A stretch of 64,000 nucleotides of DNA from CAVVZJ01 sp963752755 (GTDB lineage Bacteria; Planctomycetota; Planctomycetia; Isosphaerales; Isosphaeraceae), in assembly GCA_963752755.1 (NCBI GenBank), contig CAVVZJ010000001.1, forward strand, positions 1,612,001 through 1,676,000, read 5' to 3'. Below the pieces are notes generated by a model, which worked only from the letters and a program-made list of their open reading frames with translations, was not told where the DNA came from and did not search any database. Of the stretch, positions 1 through 8,648 are shown one piece after another (positions within the stretch are counted from its first letter, which is position 1; each line of letters starts with the position of its first letter). The position numbers were made by a program, and so were the translations under genes.

Positions 1-415
1 GAAATACCTGCTGCTGTAAAACTAGGGCCTCGGGCGTCGCCCCGCCGATGCCACGTTAGACGCGGATGCAGTCGCGGCAGCGTCCGCCGAACAGCTCATA
101 AACGGGCCTCCCCAGCGCGCGCCCCTTGAGGTCCCAGAGCGCAATCTCGATGCCGCTGATCGCGGCGTATCCGATCGATCCACCGGGGAGCCGCGAGCCG
201 TTGACCATCAGGCGTCAGAGGTGCTCGATTCGGAACGGATCCTCGCCGACGAGCCAGCCCTTGAAGTCGTCGATCACGGCGACGGTCGCTGCGGCCGGGC
301 CGACGCGGTACGCCTCGCCGATGCCGTGGAGGTGCGCGTCGGTGAGCACCTTGACGAACAAGTGGTTCCCGCCGCCGAGGTTCACGCCGTACGCCTGGAT
401 GTCGATGATCTTCAT
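1..415 (-). pseudogene. Mandelate racemase/muconate lactonizing enzyme (enolase superfamily) N-terminal fragment
   Basis: Reading leftward from ATG at 415, the first 66 codons begin MKIIDIQAYGVNL and match the capping-domain start of galactonate dehydratase-like enolase-superfamily enzymes. The frame stops at a TGA (about 209-211) where relatives have Trp after RIEHL. The same frame then continues with recognisable family sequence (GIEIALWDLKGRALGRP, YELFGG) until a TAA at 56-58, where Tyr is expected in RVY. Homology persists to about position 20. The disabling lesions here are therefore two nonsense substitutions, not indels. An IS630 element sits 37 bp upstream of the start codon and has probably separated the gene from its promoter. 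The catalytic barrel lies outside the window. It is a decayed gene rather than an active enzyme. Confidence 0.75.
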
Positions 416-451
416 GCGGATTGCCCTGCGGTAAGGGGCACGCGAGTTCCT

Positions 452-1671
452 TAGTGGTTCATCCGGCAGGTGATTTGCAGATGGATGGAGGCATCACCAG
501 GAGGTGCCCCATGGCCGCCCGAGTCACGCTCCGCCCGATGACCCCCGAGGAACAGCAGGCCATCGCCGACCTGCTCCACTCGCGCACCGCCCCGGTCCGC
601 CTGGTCGAGCGCGCCCGCATCGTCCGGGCCGCCGCCGACGGCCGATCCGCGCCCGTCATCGCCGCCGAGTTGGGCTGCTCACGCCCCACGGTCTATGCCT
701 GGGTCCGCCGCTTCAACGACCAGGGGGTCGCCGGCCTCCAGGAGCGGCCCCGCGCCGGCCGGCCCCCGACCTACACCGCGGCACAGCGGGCCGAGGGCGT
801 CGCCGCGGCGCTGACCGACCCCAAGGCCCTCGGCCTGCCGTTCGGCTGCTGGACGCTGGACCGCCTCCAGGCCTACCTCAGCGAGCAGAAGGGCCTGGCC
901 ATCAAGCGGAGCCGCATCGACGAGGTCCTCACGGAGGAGGGCCTCCGCTGGCGGAAGCAGGAGACGTGGTTCGGCGAGCGGGTCGACCCCGACTTCGCCG
1001 AAAAAAGGGGGCGATCGAGCGGCTCTACACGGACCCGCCGGCGGGCTCGGTCGTCGTCTGCCTCGACGAGATGGGGCCGGAGTCGGCCAAGAGCTTCCCG
1101 GGCCGACAGCTCGTCCGCGTCGAGCCCCGAGGCGACGCCGATGGCCGAGGCCGGCCGGCCGGACGCGCCAAGCAAGAGATCGACTACGGGCGGCGCGGCA
1201 AGGGATACCTCTTCGGCGCCTTCCGCCCGGCCACCGGCGAGGCGTTGACGCGCCCGTATCCCAGCCGCAGCGCCGCCAACTGGGCCGACTTCCTGGCCCA
1301 CGCCGAGTCCTGGGTGCCGGCGGAGGTCGGGCGGGTCTACGCGATCGTCGACAACCTCAGCGCCCACCGGGCGACCGACGTGCTGCTGTTCGCGTTGGCC
1401 CACCCGCGCTGGGAATTCGTGTTCCAGCCGAAGTACGCGGCGTACCTGAACCTGATCGAGCCCTGGTGGAAGGGGCTGCGGAGCCTGGCCCTGAAGGGGC
1501 GTCGGTTCGAGACGTGGGAGGAGGTCTGCCGGGCGATCGAGGAGGCGACGGCCTACTGGAACTGGCACCGCCACCCGTTCGTCTGGGGCCGGCGCCGGAG
1601 ACACCGGCCGCGACGCCGCCCCGGCATCGCGGCCGTACCCGGAGTCAGGGGACTTGCCGGATGAACCACTA
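452..1671 (+). mobile_element. IS630-family insertion sequence
   Basis: The ends are a 15-bp inverted repeat, GTGGTTCATCCGGCA at 454-468 and its complement at 1655-1669. Both are flanked by TA (452-453 and 1670-1671), the duplicated TA target typical of IS630/Tc1-type elements. One transposase gene fills the interior. The element lies just upstream of the enolase-like pseudogene. Its right-hand TA is also part of the TAA duplicated by the neighbouring IS5-type element, so IS630 was already in place when that element arrived. Confidence 0.9.
511..1664 (+). pseudogene. IS630 transposase, with -1 frame change at an A6G5 run
   Basis: Start ATG 511 is preceded by AGGAGG. Residues 1 to about 165 hold the helix-turn-helix (AELGCSRPTVYAWVRRF) and the winged region. 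At the run of six A and five G (1001-1011) the product must move to the -1 frame. There the DDE catalytic domain follows: CLDEMGPE (Asp-Glu), YAIVDNLSAH (Asp) and YLNLIEPWWK (Glu). All three acidic residues are present, so the protein would be complete if the shift occurs during expression. IS630 relatives are known that use frameshifting. A sequencing indel or an inactivating mutation is equally possible. The reading frame closes inside the right terminal repeat. Confidence 0.85.
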
Positions 1672-1672
1672 A

Positions 1673-2582
1673 GAGCGCTCGGAAATAATGAGCCGAACGG
1701 CACACTGACTGCTCCTTCGTGAATCGGAGAGTGAGCCCCGGGACCGAAGGAGCACAGGCCATGAAACCGCTCGTCAGCGATGCCCTCTGGGAACGCCTCC
1801 AACCGCTGCTGCCGCCCCCGCCCCCACGCCGCTTCCGCTTCCCCGGCCGCAAGCCCCTGGATTACCGCAAGATCCTCACCGGCATCCTCTTCGTGCTCAA
1901 GACCGGCATCGCCTGGGACGACCTGCCCGCCGAGTGGGGCTGCGGCTGCGGCAAGACCTGTAGTCACTACCTGCGACTCTGGCACCAGGCGGGCGTCTGG
2001 CTCAAGTTGCACGCCGTGTTGCTGGCCGAACTCAACGGCGCCGACCAGATCGACTGGGAGCGGGCGCTGATCGACGCCTCCTTTGCCGAGGCTCCCGAAG
2101 GGGGCGAGGACACGGGCCCAAATCCCACCGACCGCGGCAGATCGGGCAGCAAGCACCACGTGATGACCGATGCGCACGGTATCCCCTTGTCCGCGACCGT
2201 GACCGCGGCCAACGTCAACGAGGTCACGCAAGTCTTCGCGGTCCTGGACGACATGCCGCCGGTCGGCGGCAAGCCCGGGCCGAAGCGGCAGAAGCCCGAG
2301 CGCCTGCAAGGCGACCGCGGCTATGACTCCGAACCGGTGCGGCAGGAGTTGCGCCGGCGGGGGATCACCCCGATCCTGGCCGCCCGCAACACCGAGCACG
2401 GGAGCGGGCTGGGGGTCTTCCGCTGGTTCGTGGAGCGGACCATCTCCTGGCTGCATTCGTTCGGCCGCCTGCGGCGCCGTCTGGATCGGCTCACGGAGCT
2501 TCAGGAGGCGTTCCTCCATCTGGCCTGTGCCCTGATCTGTTTGAGGTTCCTGGGACCATAACCTCATTTTTTCCGAGCGCTC
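1673..2582 (+). mobile_element. IS5-family (IS427-like) insertion sequence, complete
   Basis: Terminal inverted repeats beginning GAGCGCTCGGAAA lie at 1673-1692 and 2563-2582 and differ at one position in 20. Direct TAA triplets flank the element (1670-1672 and 2583-2585), consistent with the short TA-type duplications of this group. The length of about 910 bp and a single transposase gene fit the family. It is inserted exactly at the junction between IS630 and the 185-bp element to its right. Confidence 0.88.
1761..2561 (+). CDS. IS5-family transposase, intact
   Basis: Start ATG 1761 (MKPLVSDALWERL) is preceded by GAAGGAG; upstream in-frame codons lie in the IS leader. The N-terminal region is the DUF4096-type DNA-binding part (about residues 5-80, with GIAWDDLPAEWG). 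The DDE triad is visible: Asp in ALIDASFAEAP, Asp in LQGDRGYDSE and Glu in RWFVERTISWLHSF. It is the only transposase in this IS pile-up without a frame lesion, so it is the best candidate for an active element here. Confidence 0.92.
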   Translation: MKPLVSDALWERLQPLLPPPPPRRFRFPGRKPLDYRKILTGILFVLKTGIAWDDLPAEWGCGCGKTCSHYLRLWHQAGVWLKLHAVLLAELNGADQIDWERALIDASFAEAPEGGEDTGPNPTDRGRSGSKHHVMTDAHGIPLSATVTAANVNEVTQVFAVLDDMPPVGGKPGPKRQKPERLQGDRGYDSEPVRQELRRRGITPILAARNTEHGSGLGVFRWFVERTISWLHSFGRLRRRLDRLTELQEAFLHLACALICLRFLGP

Positions 2583-2767
2583 TAATACTACTCCGTTACG
2601 TCGTACAACTTATTGCAAGACAATGGTTTACGGCATCGCTCGAATGATCGATTCTTGGCAATTGCGTCCATGTAACCCGACGCAAATCAAGAGAGGTCAG
2701 AGAGTTGCGGAATCCGATGTCACGCATCAATGCAAATCCGGCAGGAGATCGTAACGGAGTAGTACTA
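2583..2767. mobile_element. 185-bp MITE-like element with 18-bp terminal inverted repeats
   Basis: TAATACTACTCCGTTACG (2583-2600) and the complement of TAGTACTACTCCGTTACG (2750-2767) match at 17 of 18 positions and bound 149 bp without a recognisable gene. The interior is visibly richer in A and T than the surroundings. It sits between the IS5-type element and ISAzo13. It could be a non-autonomous MITE or an internally deleted insertion sequence. No target duplication can be assigned because other elements abut both ends. The family is not recognised. Confidence 0.6.
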
Positions 2768-2768
2768 A

Positions 2769-4077
2769 GGAGCCGTTCCAAAATAAGTTGGTGAATTTGC
2801 CGCACCAGGCATAGGATGTCGGGATGGTCACCGACGAAGCGATCCCTACAGTGCGAAGGAAGTATCAAGCTCTGTCCCGGATCATGGACGAGCGGATGCG
2901 GCGGCGTTGGGCGGCCAGTGAAGCACTCGCCCTCGGCTGGGGCGGGATCACGGCCGTCGCCGAGGCCACGGGGCTGTCGCAGACCACGATCCGGGCGGGT
3001 ATCGCCGAGTGCCAGTCCCCCGAGGCTCCTTCGACCAACCCCGCCCCCGAGCCTCATGTCCGCAGCCCGGGTGAGGGGAGGAAGCGGCTCGCCCAGGAGG
3101 ACCGGACGCTCCTCGAGGACCTGGAGACTCTCGTCAACCCCTCGACCCGAGGAGACCCCCAGTCGCCGTTGCTCTGGACCTGCAAGAGCCCCCGGAATCT
3201 GGCGGAGGCCCTGATCGGCCAAGGTCATCAGGTCAGCCACCCGACGGTAGCCCGGTTGCTCCGGGCGATGGGCTCCAACCTCCAGGTTAACCGCAAGACC
3301 CGGGAGGGGGCCTCCCCCCCGACCGGGACGCCCAGTTCGAGTACATCGCCAAGCAGGTCCGCTCCTTCCAGAGGCGAGGCCAGCCTGTGGTCTCGGTGGA
3401 CACGAAGAAGAAGGAACGGGTCGGGGACTTCAAGAACGCCGGGCGGGAATGGCAGCCCGAGGGGTCGCCGGAGGAGGTCCGGTGCCAGGACTTCATCGAC
3501 AAGGCCCTGGGCAAGGTCGCCCCCTCCGGCGTCTACGACCAGACGCCCAACGAGGGCTGGGTCAGCGTCGGGATCGACCACGACACCGCCCGGTTCGCCG
3601 CCGCGACGCTGCGTCGATGGTGGTCCAACATGGGACGACGGGTCTACCCCCGGGCGACCGACCTGCTGGTGACTGCGGACGGGGGCGGGAGCAACGGCCG
3701 CCGCTCCCGGCTGGGGAAGGTCGCCTTGCAAGGGCTCGCCGACGCGATCGGCCTGCGGATCGCCGTGTGCCACTTCCCGCCGGGCACGAGCCAGTGGAAC
3801 ACGATCGAGCACCGGATGTTCTGCCACATCACCGAGAACTGGCGAGGGAGGCCCCTGGTCAGCCGCTCCGTCGTGGTGAGCCTGATCGGGAGCACCAGGA
3901 CCAAGGCGGGGCTGAAGATCAATGCCGAACTGGACACCAACGCCTACCCGACCGGACTGAAGGTCACGGATGAGGAGTTCGCCAGGATCAGAATCAAGAA
4001 GGCCAAGTTCCACGGGGAGTGGAACTACACCATTTCGCCGAGATAGGAAATTCACCAAGTTATTTTGGAACGGCTCC
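2769..4077 (+). mobile_element. ISAzo13-family insertion sequence
   Basis: Near-perfect inverted repeats of about 30 bp bound it. The left end reads GGAGCCGTTCCAAAATAAG from 2769. The right end is its complement, ending at 4077, with one mismatch in that stretch. The transposase inside is ISAzo13-like. It directly abuts the 185-bp element on the left and the IS4 remnant on the right, so the order of insertion cannot be fixed from the ends alone. Confidence 0.88.
2824..4046 (+). pseudogene. ISAzo13-family transposase, with -1 frame change at a C7 run
   Basis: Start ATG 2824. The first part carries the helix-turn-helix-like region (ITAVAEATGLSQTTIRAGI) and the family block PQSPLLWTCKSPRNLAEAL. 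After about residue 165 the frame is lost at seven consecutive C (3314-3320). The -1 frame continues directly with PDRDAQFEYIAKQV and the RNase H-like core: SVDTKKKERVGDFKNAGREW, GIDHDT, TADGGGSN, HFPPGTSQWNTIEHR. Combined length of about 405 residues is normal for the family. The position of the shift in a homopolymer allows slippage, a real mutation or a sequencing error. Confidence 0.88.
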
Positions 4078-5515
4078 AAGGTGCTGTCATACCGGGAGAT
4101 AGTGCAATCCCAGGGAGGCGGCACCATGGTCCTCGGCGACATCTTCGAGCGGTTCATCCAGCAGAGTCCCGTCACCGTCATGACCCGTGCCGCCCTGGAG
4201 CATGCCCTCGCCCCCGAGGCGATCGACGCCTGTTCGAGCGGACCGCCCAGCGGCAGTACACCCGGACGTTGCTGTTCTCCTCGGTCGTGGACCTGATGGG
4301 AGCCGTCGTCGCCAAGATCCAGCCCGCCGTCAACGCCGCCTACCGGGCCAGGGCCGAGACGCTCGGCGTCTCGCTGAAGGCCGTCTACGACAAGCTCGAC
4401 CGTACCGAGCCGGGCGTCTCGGCGGAACTGGTCCGGCACACGGCCCGGACCCTCGGTCCCGTCATCTCCTTCATGCGTGGGGAGCGGGCGGCCTGGCTGC
4501 CCGGCTACCGGATCAGGGTCCTCGATGGCAACCACCTCGCCGGGACCGAGCCTCGGCTCAAGGCGCTTCGCACCGTCGGGGCCGGGGCCCTGCCGGGCAA
4601 GGCCCTGGTGGTGCTCGACCCGCAGGCGATGCTCGTTACCGACGTGTTCTGCTGCGAGGACGGCCACGCTCAGGAACGGTCGCTGCTGGATGGAGTCCTG
4701 GAGACGGTCCGGCCCGGTGAGGTCTGGATCGCCGACCTCAACTTCTGTACGACCGACTTCCTCGTCGGCCTCAGCGACCGTGGGGGGAACTTCGTCATCC
4801 GCCAGCATGGGGCGACCCGGCACATCGAGTGGACCGGAGGGCGACGGTCCTGCGGGCGAGTCGAGACCGGGGCGGTGTTCGAGCAGGAGATGCGGCTGGG
4901 TGATGGCGGCGGTAGGACGATGGTGGTGCGGCGGATCACCGTCGAGTTGGACCAGCCGACTCGTGACGGTGAGACCGAGATCCACATCCTGACGAACCTG
5001 CCCGCCGAGGTCGCCGACGCCCGAATGATTGCGGAACTGTACCGGCGCCGCTGGACGGTGGAATCCGCCTTCGGCGAGTTGGCCACTTGCCTCAACGGCG
5101 AGGTCGAGACGTTGGGCTACCCGAAGGCGGCGTTGTTCGCCTTCTGCGTCGCCCTGGTGTCGTACAACATGATGAGCGTGGTGAAGGCGGCCCTGAGAGC
5201 GGCCCACGGCGAGGAGGCGGTCGAGGAGTTGTCGTTCTCCTACCTGGCTGATGAGGTGAGTGGGACCTACCGGGGGATGATGATCGCCATCCCGGAGGAG
5301 GAGTGGGCGGTATTCCACGGCCTGACGGCGGCGGCGTTCGGCAGGATCCGACTGGACCTGGCCGCCGGGGTCCGCCTGTCGAGCTACCGCAAGCAGGTCC
5401 GTGGGCCGAAGCGTCCGCCGCCGAAGCGGTAGAGCGGGGCGAAGGACAAGCACGTCTCCACGGCGAAGCTGCTGGGAAAGAGGAAAGGGAGTACATAACT
5501 CCACCTTCAAAGCCC
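4078..5515 (+). mobile_element. IS4-family insertion sequence remnant
   Basis: The region is defined by its transposase. The left edge directly follows the ISAzo13 right repeat. No matching inverted repeat to the left-end sequence was found downstream of 5432. The right end seems to have been removed where the next IS5-type remnant begins (about 5516). The boundaries are therefore approximate. Confidence 0.6.
4126..5432 (+). pseudogene. IS4-family transposase, one frameshift near 4230
   Basis: ATG 4126 (MVLGDIFERFIQQSPVTVMT) follows GGGAGGCGG. After EAIDA the expected LFERTAQRQYTRTLLFSSVV continues only in the -1 frame, consistent with loss of one C near 4230. The rest is intact: the DDE-type Asp in RVLDGNHLAG, Asp in VWIADLNFCT, and the YREK-like block IAELYRRRWTVESAFGEL. 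About 434 residues in total. As read the gene is inactive; one restored base would give a complete transposase. Confidence 0.85.
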
Positions 5516-6160
5516 TGCCTAGGCGGCCTGGGTCTTCAGCATCCAACGGTTCAGGCTCTGATTGTGGTCCTTGCCATTGGCCCAGATCAACTTCAGTCGG
5601 CTCTGATGCTCGGGCGTCAACTGGCCCAGGACCTCGGGGGCCGTCGTCCCGTCGTCGGCCGAGGCCGCCGTGACCAGCACGACCAGTAGCAAGCGCAGCG
5701 TGTCCACCACGATGTGTCGCTTCCGCCCCCGAAGCTTCTTGCCGCCGTCATAGCCCCGCACGCCGCCGACCTCCGCCCCCTTGACCGTCGGCCTGTCGAT
5801 GCTGCCGGCACTCGGGCTGGGCTCTCGGCCGTCGGCCACTCACACTTCCTGTCGCAGGGCGTCCCGGATCGTCTGCCAGGTGCCGTCGTCCCGCCACTGG
5901 GCGAAGTAGTCATAGACGATGCTCTTGGGCGGGAAGTCGTGCGGCAGCATGTCCCACTGGCAGCCGGAGCGGAGCCGGGAGAAGATGGCGTTAAGAACCT
6001 CTCGGTTCTCGACTTGGCGGGGCCTTCCCAGCTTGTTGACGGGGATCAGCGGGAGGATGACGGCGGCCTGCTCGTCGGTCAGGTCGGAGGGGTAGGGCTT
6101 CCGCATCGGGCGATGCTCCGTCGTGAGTGCGTCTGGCGGGCCTCCTGATCGGGGAAGAGC
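5516..6160 (-). mobile_element. IS5-type insertion sequence, truncated at its 3' side
   Basis: The interval is inferred from a minus-strand transposase whose C-terminal part is missing. The left boundary is the abrupt junction near 5516 with the IS4 remnant. The right boundary lies in the leader upstream of 6106 and was not resolved to an inverted repeat. It belongs to a different IS5 subgroup from the element at 1673. Confidence 0.6.
5519..6106 (-). pseudogene. IS5-type transposase with in-frame stop and missing C-terminus
   Basis: From ATG 6106 the protein starts MRKPYPSDLTDEQAAVI, the usual DUF4096 start (LPLIPVNKLGRPR, WRDDGTWQ). An in-frame TGA follows RQEV near 5842, where relatives have Arg. 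Reading on gives ADGREPSPSAGSIDRPTVKG with the first catalytic Asp, then GYDGGKKLRGRKRHIVVDT. The sequence ends at KTQAA, well short of the remaining DDE residues, at the junction with the IS4 remnant. It cannot encode an active transposase. Confidence 0.85.
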
Positions 6161-6254
6161 TTACGACGACAGAGCATTACCGGATAGCCTGTAAGACCCA
6201 TCGACCCTGGAACGATGCCGAGAGCCGATTTCGTTCGGTCGTCGAGGATCACAA

Positions 6255-6299
6255 CCGGGGGCGGCTGTGCCCCAAGATTTGTGGGCCAGCCGCCCCCGG
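6255..6299. repeat. GC-rich palindromic intergenic repeat, copy 1
   Basis: A perfect 13-bp inverted pair, CCGGGGGCGGCTG (6255-6267) with its complement at 6287-6299. The 19-bp loop includes a smaller CCC/GGG pairing. The same core recurs as a longer palindrome at 59317-59373, so it is a dispersed repeat. It lies just downstream of the minus-strand gene at 6330 and could form a transcript-end hairpin. Confidence 0.7.
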
Positions 6300-6329
6300 C
6301 TGGCTGGCTCTCCGCATGCGGGAACCGCT

Positions 6330-6884
6330 CTAACTGGCTGGCTTGGCCTTGCTGGCCTCCGTCTTCTCCGTCTTCCCCTTCTCCGCCGGCCCCTTTTCCG
6401 TCGGCGGCGCCGAGAATGGGGAGCCGATCGATCGCCGAATCGGCTGCGCGGGGCGACGACTGGCGGGTGCACCAGAAGGGTTCGTGCCGGAGAAGCTATC
6501 GACCGCGAGGGTCGAGAGGCCGGAGAGCATCACGAAGGCAACCACACTGATCCCGAAGGCGTGGACCGGGTTGAAGCGGAAGACGAACGTGAAGACGCCG
6601 AACCAGACGATCGCCTGAAGGACCGAGAGGCCGATGTCGTCGGTGAGCATCGTGTCGAAGCGCGTATGCGTGTAGGTCAGGATCGCCGCGAAGATCAAGG
6701 TGCCGAGCAGAACCTTCAAACCCGCGGCGGCGGTGGTCTCATCGTAGAGATAGTTCTGCGACCACTCGACCGTGATATAGCAGGCGACGAAGAGGACCAG
6801 CCAGTAGATCAGGAACGGCAGAATGTAGGTCGTGAACATGGGCCATTGAGGGGGATCGGGGACGACTTCGCGGTTCGTCTGCAT
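6330..6884 (-). CDS. Four-helix integral membrane protein of unknown function
   Basis: 184 residues from ATG 6884. Four hydrophobic helices are predicted by eye: about 17-41, 56-76, 86-104 and 109-131. A polar, charged tail follows, rich in Lys, Glu and Pro and ending TEKTEASKAKPAS. There is no signal peptide and no enzymatic motif. It is divergent from the TIM-barrel gene at 6995, leaving about 110 bp for both promoters. The family is not recognised; a small planctomycete-specific membrane protein is the safest description. Confidence 0.75.
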   Translation of the reverse strand: MQTNREVVPDPPQWPMFTTYILPFLIYWLVLFVACYITVEWSQNYLYDETTAAAGLKVLLGTLIFAAILTYTHTRFDTMLTDDIGLSVLQAIVWFGVFTFVFRFNPVHAFGISVVAFVMLSGLSTLAVDSFSGTNPSGAPASRRPAQPIRRSIGSPFSAPPTEKGPAEKGKTEKTEASKAKPAS

Positions 6885-6994
6885 CCTAACGGCCCGACGC
6901 CCGCTTGACCACCGGTCGCTGGCGGATTCCGCGTCGGCTGGTAGGATGGGGGCCGGAATGGACCCTGGAGAACGACGTATCTGGGAATCTCCCC

Positions 6995-7819
6995 ATGATC
7001 CGACTAAGCGCCTTCGCCGACGAGATCTCCGCCGACCCAGTCGAGCAGCTTGATTGCCTGGAGGCCAACGGCGTCCGCTTCATCGAGTTTCGCTCGATCC
7101 TCGGCACGAACGTCCTCGACCTCGACCGCCAGCAGCACGAGGCGTTCCGCAACCTGCTGAAATCACGCGGGTTTGGCCTGAGCGCCATCGGTTCACCGAT
7201 CGGCAAGATCCCGATCACCGAGGCGTTCGACGCGCACCGAAACCGCTTCGAGACCGCGCTCGAACTGGCCGAGTTCTACGGCACGCCAAACATCCGGATC
7301 TTCAGCTACTACATTCCCGAGGGGGACGACCCGACGAAGTATCGTGATGAGGTGATGCGCCGGATGTCGGAGAAGGCGGAATTGGCGTTGCGGCGGGGCG
7401 TGACGCTCGTGCTGGAGAACGAGAAAGGCATCTACGGCGACACCGCCGCGCGCGTCTCCGAGATCCTCGAAACGGTCCACTCCCCGGCCCTCGGCCACGC
7501 CTTCGACCCGGCCAATTACGTCGAGGTCGGCCAGCCGATCGACGAGGCCTGGAACCTCCTCCGCGGCCGGGTGGTCCACTTCCACGTCAAGGACTACGAC
7601 GCCAAGACCCACAAGAACGTCCCCGCCGGCCAGGGGGACGGACAGATCCCCCGATTGCTGGCCGATGCCGCCGCGACGGGTTACGAGGGCTTCGCCGTGC
7701 TGGAGCCGCACCTCGTCGTCGCCGAGAAGAGTTACGGCTTCACCGGCCCCGAGCGTTTCGGCGAGGCGGCGCGGGCGTTGAAGGCGGGGCTGGAGGAGAA
7801 GGGGGTCGCCTACGCCTGA
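6995..7819 (+). CDS. Sugar phosphate isomerase/epimerase-like TIM-barrel protein
   Basis: 274 residues from ATG 6995 (MIRLSAFADEISADPVEQL), where homology to AP endonuclease 2-type isomerases begins; upstream in-frame codons look non-coding. Family features are IEFRSILGTNVLDL, the metal-ligand Glu in TLVLENEKGIYGD, HAFDPANYVEVGQP and the His pair in VVHFHVKDYD. The final barrel strand is GFAVLEPHL. These enzymes isomerise or epimerise keto-sugars in the cytoplasm using a divalent metal. There is no export signal. It is followed after 10 bp by a DUF1559 gene and may share its transcript. The substrate is unknown. Confidence 0.85.
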   Translation: MIRLSAFADEISADPVEQLDCLEANGVRFIEFRSILGTNVLDLDRQQHEAFRNLLKSRGFGLSAIGSPIGKIPITEAFDAHRNRFETALELAEFYGTPNIRIFSYYIPEGDDPTKYRDEVMRRMSEKAELALRRGVTLVLENEKGIYGDTAARVSEILETVHSPALGHAFDPANYVEVGQPIDEAWNLLRGRVVHFHVKDYDAKTHKNVPAGQGDGQIPRLLADAAATGYEGFAVLEPHLVVAEKSYGFTGPERFGEAARALKAGLEEKGVAYA

Positions 7820-7829
7820 GGGAAGCGTC

Positions 7830-8621
7830 ATGGGCGGCGAGAGAGACGAGCGAGCCCCCGCGACCCGGCCAGCGGGATCGGGTTTTCGACCGACGTCGGT
7901 ACGGGGGTTGATGAAGCTCGTCCTGGTCTGCGGGTTCTGCTTCGGCTTGATCGCGTTTGTCACGCCCTTGATGCAGGACCCGTATTCGGCCTCCCAGCGC
8001 ACTCAATGCATCAACAACCTCAAGCAGATCGCCCTGGGCCTCTACAACTATCAGGATCGCTATGGTTGCTTGCCCCCGGCTGTCGTCACCGATGGACGGG
8101 GCAAGCCGATGCATAGCTGGCGCGTGCTGCTCCTGCCTTACCTGGAGCAGAAGGCTCTCTACGACGCCTACAACTTCGAGGAGCCCTGGGACGGACCGAA
8201 CAACCGCCGGCTAATCGCGAAGATGCCCCGGATCTATGCCTGCCCGTCGCGAGAAGACCGGCTCGCAACGGGCCAGACCAGCTATTTCGCGGTCGTCGGT
8301 CCCGGCCTGATCTTCCCGGGGCCGGACCGATCGACCCGCCTCGACGAGATCACCGACGGGACCCCGAGGACCATCCTCGTCGTCGAGTCGCAGAGCCTTC
8401 CGATCGCCTGGACGGAGCCGCGCGACCTGGACCTGTCGGCGATGAGCCTGCGGGTTAACGACCCCGTCCTCCCGAGCATCTCGGGGCCCCATCCCGGCGA
8501 CGGGGCCAACGTGGTGAGGGCGGATGGGTCGGCCTGGTGGTTGACAGTGACCACGCCCTCCGAGACGATCCGCGCCTGGCTGACCATCGACGGCGGCGAG
8601 GCGATCCCCGACTTCGATTGA
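7830..8621 (+). CDS. DUF1559-domain protein without a prepilin cleavage motif (paralogue 1)
   Basis: 263 residues. The hydrophobic helix at about 30-50 (LVLVCGFCFGLIAFV) is preceded by Arg-rich sequence and lacks the G-F-T-L-I-E prepilin signature. It is followed by the DUF1559 core: QCINNLKQIALGLYNYQ, SWRVLLLPYLEQ and EEPWDGPNNRRL. Near the end, PGDGANVVRADGSAWWL is the usual C-terminal DUF1559 signature. The protein is probably a membrane-anchored pseudopilin-like protein facing the periplasm. It lies 27 bp before a paralogue with the same organisation. The function of DUF1559 proteins is not established. Confidence 0.85.
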   Translation: MGGERDERAPATRPAGSGFRPTSVRGLMKLVLVCGFCFGLIAFVTPLMQDPYSASQRTQCINNLKQIALGLYNYQDRYGCLPPAVVTDGRGKPMHSWRVLLLPYLEQKALYDAYNFEEPWDGPNNRRLIAKMPRIYACPSREDRLATGQTSYFAVVGPGLIFPGPDRSTRLDEITDGTPRTILVVESQSLPIAWTEPRDLDLSAMSLRVNDPVLPSISGPHPGDGANVVRADGSAWWLTVTTPSETIRAWLTIDGGEAIPDFD

Positions 8622-8648
8622 CCGATCCTCCCCGGACGAGGAACCGCG

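Noticed and set aside
873..2567. A 564-residue open frame on the minus strand across the IS630/IS5 region
   Set aside because: It runs antisense to two recognisable transposases; in DNA this GC-rich the opposite strand stays open by codon bias. No family features.
3228..5546. A 772-residue minus-strand open frame
   Set aside because: Antisense to the ISAzo13 and IS4 transposases, composition-driven, no domain recognisable.
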